Below, piece by piece: positions 1 to 7,606 of a DNA stretch of 64,000 nucleotides. The stretch spans positions 44,045 through 108,044 of the forward strand of contig NZ_JAUYWF010000012.1 in assembly GCF_030708455.1 (NCBI RefSeq), in the 5' to 3' direction. Made by a program: the position numbers and the translations under genes. Source of the stretch: Halomonas sp. SSL-5. Its GTDB lineage: Bacteria; Pseudomonadota; Gammaproteobacteria; Pseudomonadales; Halomonadaceae. Below the pieces are notes generated by a model, which was not told the origin of the DNA, did not search any database, and saw only the letters and a list, made by a program, of their open reading frames with translations. The stretch's first letter is position 1. The number at the start of each line of letters is the position of its first letter.

Positions 1-305
1 TGGATGATCGCGCCGATCGCATGGGCGTGCGCCTTACCGGGCCGCGGCTCGTGTGTCGTATCGGTTCGTTGATCTCGGAGGGGATCGGGTTGGGAGCGGT
101 GCAGGTGCCCCCCGACGGGCAGCCGATCGCGCTGCTCAACGACCGCCAGACCATCGGCGGCTACCCGCGATTGGGGGCGTTGACGCCACTTGCTGCCTCG
201 CTCCTGGCCCAGTGCCTGCCGGGCCAGGAGGTGCGCCTGGCCGCCACCACGCTGGAGCGCGCGCTTTCCGGGCAACGCCGCTTCCGCGACGCCGTGGCCG
301 GCTGA
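1..305 (+). CDS. pxpC: 5-oxoprolinase subunit C, C-terminal part (cut by window edge)
   Basis: This is the C-terminal 100 residues of a biotin-dependent carboxylase-like protein of the KipA/PxpC (allophanate hydrolase subunit 2-like) family. With PxpA and PxpB it cleaves 5-oxoproline to glutamate. The frame is already open at the left edge and reads DRMGVRLTGP, then SEGIGLGAVQVPPDGQP and a DRQTIGGYPRLG segment. These match the conserved end of the family. The start and the pxpA/pxpB partners lie outside the window. The family call is secure; the choice of PxpC over another carboxyltransferase-like paralogue is inferred. Confidence 0.85.
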   Translation, partial: DDRADRMGVRLTGPRLVCRIGSLISEGIGLGAVQVPPDGQPIALLNDRQTIGGYPRLGALTPLAASLLAQCLPGQEVRLAATTLERALSGQRRFRDAVAG

Positions 306-311
306 ACGCCC

Positions 312-524
312 TCAGGCGCCCAGGCCGCTCTCACGCAGCAGCTGGTCGATGCTGGTGGGCGCCCGGGAAGCCTGGCCTCCCTCCATCAGCAGCTCGGCCT
401 CGAGTGCCGCGACGCCGCTTTCCAGGCAGCGTTCGATGAGCAGGGTCTTGTTCAGGCCGGTGGTCTGGACGAGGTGCTCGAGACGTTCATCCAGTTCACG
501 CGGAAGTCGCAGTAGATGAGGCAT
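312..524 (-). CDS. Small ribbon-helix-helix protein (orphan, antitoxin-like)
   Basis: This is a 70-residue protein. An N-terminal beta-strand-like segment (MPHLLRLPRELDERL) leads into two helices with the TGLNKTLLIERCLESG pattern typical of Arc/CopG/RHH DNA-binding proteins. The C-terminal 20 residues are acidic and look like a disordered tail. The ATG at 522-524 has a GGAG eight bases upstream, and in-frame codons further upstream lack such a site. RHH proteins are often antitoxins or autorepressors. No toxin-sized gene is adjacent: pxpC converges on one side and gdx diverges on the other. I assign no partner. Confidence 0.7.
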   Translation of the reverse strand: MPHLLRLPRELDERLEHLVQTTGLNKTLLIERCLESGVAALEAELLMEGGQASRAPTSIDQLLRESGLGA

Positions 525-620
525 GTCACGTTCTCCATTATTAGAGGCTTGCCGTGTTACCCGACATTGGCCATCCTTGCAGGCCTTCATGTCGTTACCA
601 TGACAGATTTTAAGGAGTGT

Positions 621-670
621 GGCACCGGGACGACCCGGCTTGCCTTCCACCCTGCGGGGACAGCCTCGCC
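621..670 (+). promoter_or_regulatory. Possible guanidine-II (mini-ykkC) riboswitch-like leader of gdx
   Basis: Two G/C-rich hairpins lie just upstream of gdx. The first is CCGGG-ACGA-CCCGG (625-638), extended by GGCA/TGCC with a CT bulge (621-644). Its ACGA loop fits the ACGR loop of guanidine-II riboswitches. The second is GCGGGG-ACAG-CCTCGC (654-669), and its ACAG loop departs from ACGR at the third base. A ribosome binding site (AAGGGA) follows at about 674-679. Guanidine-II motifs are known upstream of gdx/sugE. The placement and first loop support the call; the second loop weakens it. Confidence 0.5.
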
Positions 671-688
671 AACAAGGGATGAACGACC

Positions 689-1009
689 ATGGGAATGGCC
701 TGGACGCTACTGGTCCTGGCGGGGCTGCTGGAGGTGGCCTGGGCATTAGGGCTCAAGGCCTCGGAAGGTTTTACCCGGTTGTGGCCAAGCCTGTTTACCG
801 TGACCACGATGCTGGTGAGTTTCTATCTGCTGGCCCAGGCCATGAAGGCACTGCCGGTGGGCACTGCCTATGCGGTGTGGGTGGGCATCGGGGCAGTAGG
901 CACGGTGCTGCTCGGTATCCTGATCTACGGTGACAGCGCCTCTCCGCTGCGCCTGGCCAGCCTCGCGCTGGTGCTGGTGGGGCTGGTGGGCCTCAAGCTG
1001 GCAGGGTGA
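689..1009 (+). CDS. gdx: SMR-family guanidinium exporter Gdx (SugE)
   Basis: This is a 106-residue inner-membrane protein with four hydrophobic helices, the normal length for small multidrug resistance transporters. The proton/substrate-coupling glutamate is E15 in AGLLEVAW. The segment [19 protein letters not shown] and the ending LVGLVGLKL match the Gdx/SugE subgroup rather than EmrE. Gdx proteins export guanidinium in exchange for protons as antiparallel dimers. The gene stands alone behind a possible guanidine-II-type leader, which fits that substrate. Substrate identity is inferred from subfamily motifs and the leader. Confidence 0.9.
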   Translation: MGMAWTLLVLAGLLEVAWALGLKASEGFTRLWPSLFTVTTMLVSFYLLAQAMKALPVGTAYAVWVGIGAVGTVLLGILIYGDSASPLRLASLALVLVGLVGLKLAG

Positions 1010-1022
1010 TGATGAGTAGGGA

Positions 1023-1727
1023 TCAGGTCAGCCCCTGATGGCGCATCGCCTCGGTGATGATCGGCACCGGTGTCATCAGGTGTTCGCGCATCATCTCGGT
1101 GGCGCGTTCGATATCCCGGGCCAGGATTACCTCGACCAGATCAGTGTGCTCCTGGTGCTTGCGGGCCAGCGCCGCCTCGGAGAGCACCGTCTCGCGCAGC
1201 CAGAGATGGCGATAGCGTTCGACCTGGTCGAACAGGCTCTCGCGGATCTGCAGCAGGTGCGGTGACTGACAGCCGCTGACGATGGCGGTATGGAAGGCCT
1301 GGTGGCGAGTATCCCAGACGTCGAGCAGCTCGTCGGCGGAGTTCAGCTTCATGACCTTGGAGAGGGTGTGGGCCCGGGCCAGAATCTCCGCTTCCCAGCT
1401 GTCGTCGCCGCGCTCGATGGCGAGCCGGAGCAATAGCCCCTCGATCTGGGCCCGGGCGTCGTAGAGGTCGGCCAGCTCGGCCAGCGACATCGGCGCCACC
1501 CGGAAGCCGCGCTGGCTGATGGCCACCACCAGGCGCTCGGCCACCAGCTGGGAGAGCGCCTCGCGCAGGGGGCCGACCCCCAGGTCGTAGCGCTCCTTGA
1601 GGCGGCTCATCAGCAGCTTCTCGCCGGGCTTGAAGACGTTGCGGATGATGTCCCGCTTCAGGCGGTGATAGGCGCTGATGCCGAGGTTCTCGCGGGTCGC
1701 CGCGTTGTCGAGAGTCGAAGAGTCCAT
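1023..1727 (-). CDS. csiR: GntR-family (FCD) regulator, CsiR/GlaR-like
   Basis: This 234-residue protein has an N-terminal winged helix (about 15-80, with the strongly conserved VGPLREALSQLVAERLV) and a helical FCD ligand-binding domain (about 90-220). The sequence closely resembles E. coli CsiR/GlaR, the glutarate-responsive repressor of csiD-lhgO-gabDTP. The shared stretches include WDTRHQAFHTAIVSGC and the C-terminal HLMTPVPII. None of those target genes is in the window. The ATG at 1725-1727 was preferred to upstream in-frame codons because the similarity begins just after it, although the ribosome site is weak. An inverted repeat lies at 1759-1778. Confidence 0.8.
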   Translation of the reverse strand: MDSSTLDNAATRENLGISAYHRLKRDIIRNVFKPGEKLLMSRLKERYDLGVGPLREALSQLVAERLVVAISQRGFRVAPMSLAELADLYDARAQIEGLLLRLAIERGDDSWEAEILARAHTLSKVMKLNSADELLDVWDTRHQAFHTAIVSGCQSPHLLQIRESLFDQVERYRHLWLRETVLSEAALARKHQEHTDLVEVILARDIERATEMMREHLMTPVPIITEAMRHQGLT

Positions 1728-1758
1728 GCTGTCGTCATTTTGTCCATGTGCCTGACAT

Positions 1759-1778
1759 GATAGCCGAATATCGCTATC
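1759..1778 (-). promoter_or_regulatory. Inverted repeat upstream of csiR-like gene (possible operator)
   Basis: The arms GATAGC and GCTATC are perfect inverted repeats separated by eight bases. The site lies in the 67-bp gap between the sulP stop and the csiR-like start. Autoregulation is common for GntR repressors, so this may be the operator. No experimental motif was available for comparison. Confidence 0.35.
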
Positions 1779-1794
1779 CAGGTTTAGCCCCATC

Positions 1795-3555
1795 TCAGCT
1801 GACAGCGTCGTCTGCCGGGCTTGGCTTGAGCGCCTGCCAGGCGGCATAGGTGCTGAGGAATACCCGGCCGGTCAGGTCATCCAGGAAGTCGCTGCGCTTC
1901 AGGCGGTCCATCACCGGGCCCTTGACCTCGGCCAGGTGCAGCGTGACCTCCGCCTCGCGCAGGCGTTCGTTGATGGCGTCCAGGCTCTCCAGCGCCGAGG
2001 CATCGATCAGGTTGACCGCCGAGCAGATCAGCACCACGTGTTCCAGGCCGGGCTGGCGGGCCACCATGTGCAGCACCGTGTCCTCGAGGTAGCGGGCATT
2101 AGCGAAATAGAGGCTCTCGTCGATGCGCAGGAAGGCGACATCGGTCAGCGTCTCGACCTCGTGGCGTCCGGTGCTTCTGAAGTGCTCGGTGTCGGGAATC
2201 CGACCCACCACGGCGCTGTGGGGACGGCTGGTGCGATACAGGAAGAGGCCGATGGAGAGCACCACGCCTGAGATGATGCCGGCCTCTACCCCCTCCACCA
2301 GGGTCAGCAGGATGGTCACCGCCATGGCCGAGAAGTCACTGCGCGAGTAGCGCCAGGTCTGGCGAATCAGCGGGATATCGACCAGGGTGAGGATCGCCAC
2401 GGTGATGGTGGCGGCCAGGGTGGCGATGGGCAGGTGGTGCAGCAGCGGAGTAAACAGCAGCGTCACCAGGCCGATGCCCAGGGCGGCGAAGAGCCCGGCC
2501 AGCGGCGTCTGGGCACCCGCCTCGTCGTTGATCACGGTGCGCGAGAGACCGCCGGTGACCGGCATGCCGGCGGTGAAGGCCGCGGCCAGGTTGGCACCGC
2601 CCAGCCCGACCAGCTCCTGGTTGGGGGAGATGCGCTGGCGGCGCTTGGCGGCGAGCATCTGGGCCATGGAGATCGACTCCACGAAGCCCACCACGCTGAT
2701 CAGCAGTGCCGGAATCAGCAGCGCGCGCCACAGCGTCAGGTCCATGCTCGGCAGGGTCAGCGGCGGCAGCCCGGCGGGAATGGCGCCGACCACGGCGACG
2801 CCGCGTTCGGCGAGCCTCAGGTGCCAGCTGAGCAGGGTGGTGGCGAGCACCGCCAGCACCGGGCCGCTGCGCGCCACCAGGCCGGCGGTGGAGGCGGCGA
2901 GGCCGAGTTTCGTCAGCACGCGGCTGGCATGGCGGCGACTGACGATCAGGAAGAGCAGGGTGCCCAGGCCCATCGCCAGCGTGGGCCAGTGCAGGCGATG
3001 GAGCTGGCCGGCGAGGCTGGTCAGCAGGTCGAGGGCGTTGTAGCCGCTGGCCGAGATGCCTGCCAGATGGGCCATCTGGCTGATGGCGATCAGCAGGGCC
3101 GACGAGGAGAGGAAGCCGGCGATCACCGGGTGGCTCAGGAAGTTGGCGAAGAAGCCCAGGCGCAGCAGGCCCATGGCGACCAGCATCGCGCCGGAGAGCA
3201 ACGACAGCACCAGCGCCGCCTGCAGGTAGGCCTCACTGCCCGGCGTGGCCACATTGGCGAGCGCCGCGCCGGTCATCAGCGCGATGATCGCCACGGGGCC
3301 GATCGCCAGGGTGCGGCTGGTGCCGAGCAGGGCGTAGAGCACCGCCGGCAGCAGGCTGGCGTAGAGCCCCACCACGGCGGGCAGCCCGGCGAGCAGCGCA
3401 TAGGCCAGCGACTGGGGGATCACCATCACGGTGACGATAACCCCCGCCAGCAGGTCGGCGCCCAGCAGGCGTCGGTTGTAGTGGGGCAGCCAGGTCAGTA
3501 CCGGCAGATAGCGCTTGAGCATCCTGTCCCTGATCGGCTTGGAGGAATAAGCCAT
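1795..3555 (-). CDS. SulP-family anion transporter with STAS domain
   Basis: This 586-residue inner-membrane protein belongs to the SulP (SLC26) family. The transmembrane region starts with GVIVTVMVIPQSLAYALLAG and runs to about residue 430. A cytoplasmic STAS domain follows at about 450-565 (HVVLICSAVNLIDASALESL). Family members carry sulfate, bicarbonate or dicarboxylates, and the substrate cannot be read from sequence. MetY, a sulfide-using enzyme, is divergent, which is compatible with sulfate but weak evidence. Two starts are possible. I list the first ATG; the ATG at 3520-3522 has a better purine-rich upstream sequence and would remove 11 residues. Confidence 0.85.
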   Translation of the reverse strand: MAYSSKPIRDRMLKRYLPVLTWLPHYNRRLLGADLLAGVIVTVMVIPQSLAYALLAGLPAVVGLYASLLPAVLYALLGTSRTLAIGPVAIIALMTGAALANVATPGSEAYLQAALVLSLLSGAMLVAMGLLRLGFFANFLSHPVIAGFLSSSALLIAISQMAHLAGISASGYNALDLLTSLAGQLHRLHWPTLAMGLGTLLFLIVSRRHASRVLTKLGLAASTAGLVARSGPVLAVLATTLLSWHLRLAERGVAVVGAIPAGLPPLTLPSMDLTLWRALLIPALLISVVGFVESISMAQMLAAKRRQRISPNQELVGLGGANLAAAFTAGMPVTGGLSRTVINDEAGAQTPLAGLFAALGIGLVTLLFTPLLHHLPIATLAATITVAILTLVDIPLIRQTWRYSRSDFSAMAVTILLTLVEGVEAGIISGVVLSIGLFLYRTSRPHSAVVGRIPDTEHFRSTGRHEVETLTDVAFLRIDESLYFANARYLEDTVLHMVARQPGLEHVVLICSAVNLIDASALESLDAINERLREAEVTLHLAEVKGPVMDRLKRSDFLDDLTGRVFLSTYAAWQALKPSPADDAVS

Positions 3556-3607
3556 TAGCCTAAACGATATTAGTGCTCGCGTTCAGGGTTGGTTAGCATC
3601 GAGTGAA

Positions 3608-3630
3608 ACAGGCCTGCCGGCCAGGCCTGT
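3608..3630. promoter_or_regulatory. Perfect 9-bp inverted repeat in the sulP/metY divergent region
   Basis: The arms ACAGGCCTG and CAGGCCTGT flank a five-base centre (CCGGC). The site sits between the divergent sulP and metY genes, about 52 bp from the sulP start and 52 bp from the metY start. There is no T-run on either side, so a terminator is unlikely. It could be an operator or a stem in the metY leader. No known SAM-riboswitch core was recognised. Confidence 0.35.
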
Positions 3631-3682
3631 GCAGGCCACGACAAACCCCTGACAAGATACCCACCACACGCAAGGACACGCC

Positions 3683-4957
3683 ATGCAACGCGAGACCATC
3701 GCCCTCCATCACGGCTATGCCCCCGACGACCAGCACGCGGTGGCGGTGCCGATCCACCAGACCACCTCCTTTGCCTTCGACAGCGCCCAGCACGCCGCGG
3801 ACCTCTTCGACCTCAAGGTCGAGGGCAACATCTACTCGCGGATCATGAACCCCACCTGCGCCGTGCTCGAGCAGCGCGTGGCGGCGCTGGAGGGCGGCAT
3901 CGCCGGCCTGGCAATGGCCTCGGGCATGGCGGCGATCACCGCTGCCATTCAGACCATCGCCGAGGCGGGCGACAATATCGTCTCCATCAGCGAGCTCTAC
4001 GGCGGCACCTACAACCTCTTCGCCCACACCCTGCCGCGCCAGGGCATCGAGGTGCGCTTCGCCGACAAGGACGACCTGGCCGGCCTCGAGGGGCTGATCG
4101 ACGAGCGCACCAAGGCGGTGTTCTGCGAGAGTGTCGGCAACCCCTCCGGCGGCGTGGTGGACATGCAGGCCCTGGCCGAGGTGGCCCATCGCCACGGCGT
4201 GCCGGTGATCGTCGACAACACGGTCCCCACCCCCTTCCTGTGGCGCCCCATCGAGCACGGTGCGGACATCGTGATCCACTCGGCCACCAAGTACATCGGC
4301 GGGCATGGCACCACCGTGGGTGGGGTCATCGTCGACTCCGGCAAGTTTCCCTGGGCCGAGCACGCCGCGCGCTTCCCGCTGCTCAACGAGCCGGACGTCT
4401 CCTATCACGGCGTCTGCTATACCCGCGACCTGGGCGAGGCGGCCTTCATCGGGCGGGCCCGGGTGGTGCCACTGCGCAACATGGGGGCGGCGCTCTCCGC
4501 CCAGGCGGCCTGGCAGCTGCTGCAGGGCCTCGAGACCCTGGGGCTGCGCATCGAGCGCATCTGCGAAAACACCCAGCGCATCGCCGAGTACCTGCAGGGC
4601 CACGACGCCGTGACCTGGGTCCACTACGCCGGCCTCGAGAGCCACAAGGACCACGCCCTGGCGCAGACGTACATGGGCGGGCGCGCCTCGGGGATCCTCA
4701 GCTTCGGCATCAAGGGCGGCCGCGAGGCCGGTGCACGCTTCTACGATGCCCTGGGCCTGGTGCTGCGCCTGGTCAATATCGGTGACGCCAAGACCTGCTC
4801 GTCGATCCCCGCCGCCACCACCCACCGCCAGCTCAACGACGAGGAGCTGGTCAGGGCGGGCGTGACGCCGGACATGGTGCGTCTCTCCATCGGCATAGAG
4901 CATGTCGACGACATCATCGCCGACCTGGACCAGGCGCTGGCGGCCAGCCAGGCCTGA
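3683..4957 (+). CDS. metY: O-acetylhomoserine sulfhydrylase (PLP-dependent)
   Basis: This 424-residue cytosolic enzyme of the Cys/Met metabolism PLP family has the usual MetY length. It condenses O-acetylhomoserine with sulfide to give homocysteine. The PLP lysine is K203 in HSATKYIGGHG, and the YSRIMNPT phosphate-binding motif and IVDNTVPTPFLWRP are present. The C-terminal block RLVNIGDAKTCSSIPAATTH is typical of sulfhydrylases rather than cystathionine gamma-synthases. The ATG is preceded by AAGGA. The product feeds MetH, encoded 53 kb away. The gene is monocistronic and followed by hairpins. Confidence 0.92.
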   Translation: MQRETIALHHGYAPDDQHAVAVPIHQTTSFAFDSAQHAADLFDLKVEGNIYSRIMNPTCAVLEQRVAALEGGIAGLAMASGMAAITAAIQTIAEAGDNIVSISELYGGTYNLFAHTLPRQGIEVRFADKDDLAGLEGLIDERTKAVFCESVGNPSGGVVDMQALAEVAHRHGVPVIVDNTVPTPFLWRPIEHGADIVIHSATKYIGGHGTTVGGVIVDSGKFPWAEHAARFPLLNEPDVSYHGVCYTRDLGEAAFIGRARVVPLRNMGAALSAQAAWQLLQGLETLGLRIERICENTQRIAEYLQGHDAVTWVHYAGLESHKDHALAQTYMGGRASGILSFGIKGGREAGARFYDALGLVLRLVNIGDAKTCSSIPAATTHRQLNDEELVRAGVTPDMVRLSIGIEHVDDIIADLDQALAASQA

Positions 4958-4998
4958 GAGCCCCTTTAGGACCGATGCTCCAATGGCTGCAGTAGGAG

Positions 4999-5036
4999 GG
5001 ATGCTCCGCATCGCGACGGGAGGGCGAAGCCCTCCC
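4999..5036. repeat. REP-like pair of hairpins, possibly a bidirectional terminator
   Basis: Two short hairpins lie between the convergent metY and rarD genes: GATGC-TCC-GCATC (4999-5013 region) and GGGAGGGC-GAA-GCCCTCCC (5018-5036). They sit in a GTAGGAGGGATGCTCCGCAT context that resembles extragenic palindromic elements of pseudomonads and relatives. It may end both transcripts, but there is only a weak T-rich stretch afterwards (TTTATT). Copy number elsewhere in the genome is unknown. Confidence 0.45.
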
Positions 5037-5043
5037 ATGCAGT

Positions 5044-5961
5044 TTATTGCCTTGCCGGCTTCGGGACCTCACGCGGACGGCTCTGCCATGCCGACCAGGA
5101 GTAGAGGGCCAGACCCGTCCAGATCATCACGAAGGTGGCCAGCTGGACGCCGGAGAGCGGCTCGCCGAACACCAGCAGGGCAATCAGGAACTGGATGGTG
5201 GGGTTGAGGTACATCAGGAAGCCCAGGGTCGCCAGGCGCAGGCGCCGGGCGGCCCCGGCGAAGGCGAGCAGCGGCAGGGCGGTGATCACCCCGCTGGCGA
5301 TCAGCAGCAGGGTGGTACGCGAGTCGGCCAGGAAATGCGAGAGCTCGACCTGGGTCAGCCAACCCAGGGCCATCAGGCTCAGCGGCAGCAGCAGCAGGGT
5401 CTCCACGAACAGCCCCGACAGGCCGTCCAGGGGCACCTGCTTGCGCAGCAGGCCGTAGGTGCCGAAGGAGAAGGCCAGCGCCAGGCTGATCCACGGGAGC
5501 TCGCCCAGCATCACCAGCTGCAGGACGATCGCCAGCGCGGCCAGCGCCACCGCCACCGCCTGCAGGCGGTGCATCGTCTCGCGCAGCACCAGCATGCCCA
5601 GGGCCACGTTGACCAGCGGGGTCATGAAGTAGCCGAGACTGGCCTGGAGCACATGGCGGGTCTCCACCGAGTAGATATAGAGCCCCCAGTTGAAGGCGAT
5701 CAGCAGCGCACACCCCAGCACCCGTCCCAGGCGCCGCGGCTGGCCCAGGGCCTCGCGGATCGGTGCCCAGCGCCCGAGCAGGGTCACCAAGCCGACCAGG
5801 AACAGGCACGACCAGAGCACCCGGTGGATCAGGATCTCGAAGGCGGGCACTCCGTCGAAGAGCGCGAAGAAAAGCGGGAAGCAGCCCCACATGGTGTAGG
5901 CGGCCAGCCCGAACATGACGCCCTGGCGGGCTTCCGTGTCGGCGGTGGGCGTGGTGGTCAT
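5044..5961 (-). CDS. rarD: RarD-type EamA transporter
   Basis: This 305-residue inner-membrane protein has about ten hydrophobic helices and two EamA repeats. The N-terminal GLAAYTMWGCFPLFFALF and the FNWGLYIYSVETRHVLQASLG segment are RarD signatures. RarD was first described with chloramphenicol resistance in Pseudomonas; its physiological substrate is unknown. A basic, proline-rich tail follows the last helix. It is convergent with metY and divergent from yafV. Confidence 0.88.
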   Translation of the reverse strand: MTTTPTADTEARQGVMFGLAAYTMWGCFPLFFALFDGVPAFEILIHRVLWSCLFLVGLVTLLGRWAPIREALGQPRRLGRVLGCALLIAFNWGLYIYSVETRHVLQASLGYFMTPLVNVALGMLVLRETMHRLQAVAVALAALAIVLQLVMLGELPWISLALAFSFGTYGLLRKQVPLDGLSGLFVETLLLLPLSLMALGWLTQVELSHFLADSRTTLLLIASGVITALPLLAFAGAARRLRLATLGFLMYLNPTIQFLIALLVFGEPLSGVQLATFVMIWTGLALYSWSAWQSRPREVPKPARQ

Positions 5962-6092
5962 CTTGGGCCTCGTTGGGGATCAGGCTGCCAACTTAGCAGC
6001 CTATGGGGTGCCATTCCACGGCGCCGGCTGACGCTGGTCGCTACTCTGGGGTAGTCTGGGCGCCATTATCGTCACCGCAGAGGGCAAAACCG

Positions 6093-6908
6093 ATGAGCGA
6101 GCTGAGAACGACCCTGGTGCAGTGTGACCTGCGCTGGGAGGATCCGGCGGCCAACTGCCGGATGCTGGAGGAGACCCTGGGCGACCTCGGCGGCGAGCAC
6201 ACCGACCTGATCGTGCTGCCGGAGATGTTCGCCACCGGCTTCACCATGAACTCCCGGGAGATGGCCGAGCCCATGGAGGAGAGCCCCACCGTGGCCTGGC
6301 TGCGCGAGCAGGCCTGGCAGCGGGGCTGCGTGGTCACCGGTAGCGTGGCGATCGTCGAGCATGGCGACTACTTCAATCGCCTGGTGTGGGCGAGGCCGGA
6401 TGGCTCCTGCGCCACCTACGACAAGCGCCACCTGTTCCGCATGGCCGGTGAGCACGAGCGCTACGCCATGGGCCACGAGCGGGTGATCGTCGAGCTCAAG
6501 GGGTTCCGCATCCTGTTAAGCGTCTGCTATGACCTGCGCTTCCCGGTGTGGCTGCGTCAGCAGCCCGGCCCGGGCGAGCACTTCGAGTACGACGCCCTGC
6601 TGTGCGTGGCCAACTGGCCGGCGCCGCGTCGCCACCCGTGGCGTGTCCTGCTGCAGGCCCGGGCCATCGAGAACCTGTGCCCGGTGATCGGCGTGAATCG
6701 CGTCGGCGAGGACGCCAAGGGGCTGCCCTATGCCGGCGACTCCATGCTGATCGACGTCAAGGGCGAGGCGCTGATCGACGAGCCCGAGGGCGTTGCCTTC
6801 ATCAAGACCGCCAGCCTCTCCCTGGAGGAGCTGCGGGCGTTTCGCGACAAGTTTCCCGCCTGGCGCGATGCCGACCACTTCTCGCTTTCCGACGGGGTGG
6901 GTAGCTGA
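6093..6908 (+). CDS. yafV: Omega-amidase, YafV-type nitrilase
   Basis: This 271-residue member of the nitrilase superfamily has a clear Glu-Lys-Cys triad: Glu in VLPEMFATGF, Lys in YDKRHLFRM and Cys in SVCYDLRFPVW. The ANWPAPRRHPWRVLLQARAIEN segment matches YafV. YafV hydrolyses alpha-ketoglutaramate to 2-oxoglutarate and ammonia, a clean-up step after glutamine transamination. The ATG at 6093 begins the conserved protein; upstream in-frame extension is unsupported. The stop overlaps the rsuA start (TGATG), indicating translational coupling. Confidence 0.9.
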   Translation: MSELRTTLVQCDLRWEDPAANCRMLEETLGDLGGEHTDLIVLPEMFATGFTMNSREMAEPMEESPTVAWLREQAWQRGCVVTGSVAIVEHGDYFNRLVWARPDGSCATYDKRHLFRMAGEHERYAMGHERVIVELKGFRILLSVCYDLRFPVWLRQQPGPGEHFEYDALLCVANWPAPRRHPWRVLLQARAIENLCPVIGVNRVGEDAKGLPYAGDSMLIDVKGEALIDEPEGVAFIKTASLSLEELRAFRDKFPAWRDADHFSLSDGVGS

Positions 6909-7606
6909 TGCGCCTCGATCGTTTCCTGAGTGAATCCACCGAGCTCACCCGCAGCCTGGCCAAGAAGGCGATGCATCGCGGCGAGGTCTCCATCGACGGC
7001 GAGGTCATCAAGAACCCGGCCACCCAGGTGGGCGAGGCCAGCCGGGTGACCTGGAACGGCGAGCCGCTTGCCCTGGTGGGGCTGCGCTATGTGATGCTGC
7101 ACAAGCCGGGTGGGGTGGAGTGCACCGCACGGCGCACCCTCTATCCGCGGGCCATCGACCTGATCGAGCTGCCCATGCTCGAGCGCCTGCAGACGGTGGG
7201 GCGCCTGGATGTGGACACCACCGGCCTGGTGCTGCTCACCGACGACGGCCAGTGGTCGCATCGGGTCACCTCGCCCAAGCGTCGCTGTGGCAAGGTCTAC
7301 CGGGTCACCCTGGCCGAGCCGCTCGAGGGGGCCGCTCTCGATGACGCCATCGCCCGCTTCGCCGAGGGGCTACTGCTCGACGGCGAGGAGAAACCCACCC
7401 GCCCCGCCGAGCTCGCCATGCGCGAGCCGACCATCGCCGAGCTGACCCTCTTCGAGGGCAAGTATCACCAGGTGAAGCGCATGTTCGCGGCCATCGGCCA
7501 CCATGTGGTCGCCCTGCACCGCGAATCCATCGGTCCGCTCTCCCTGGACGAGCTGCCCGAGGGGGAGTGGCGCGAGCTGAGCGAGGAGGAGGTGGCCGCC
7601 TTCTAG
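6908..7606 (+). CDS. rsuA: 16S rRNA pseudouridine(516) synthase
   Basis: This 232-residue protein has an N-terminal S4 RNA-binding domain (MRLDRFLSESTELTRSLAKK) and a pseudouridine synthase domain. The catalytic aspartate lies in VGRLDVDTTGLVLLTDDG. GKYHQVKRMFAAIGHHV is the typical RsuA/RluB/RluE C-terminal motif. Length and the LHKPGGVECTAR segment favour RsuA. It is co-transcribed with yafV. Its stop shares the palindromic CTAG with the stop of the convergent diguanylate cyclase gene. Confidence 0.9.
   Translation: MRLDRFLSESTELTRSLAKKAMHRGEVSIDGEVIKNPATQVGEASRVTWNGEPLALVGLRYVMLHKPGGVECTARRTLYPRAIDLIELPMLERLQTVGRLDVDTTGLVLLTDDGQWSHRVTSPKRRCGKVYRVTLAEPLEGAALDDAIARFAEGLLLDGEEKPTRPAELAMREPTIAELTLFEGKYHQVKRMFAAIGHHVVALHRESIGPLSLDELPEGEWRELSEEEVAAF

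Noticed and set aside
312..524. Complete toxin-antitoxin pair.
   Set aside because: No second small gene lies in operon with the RHH gene on its strand.
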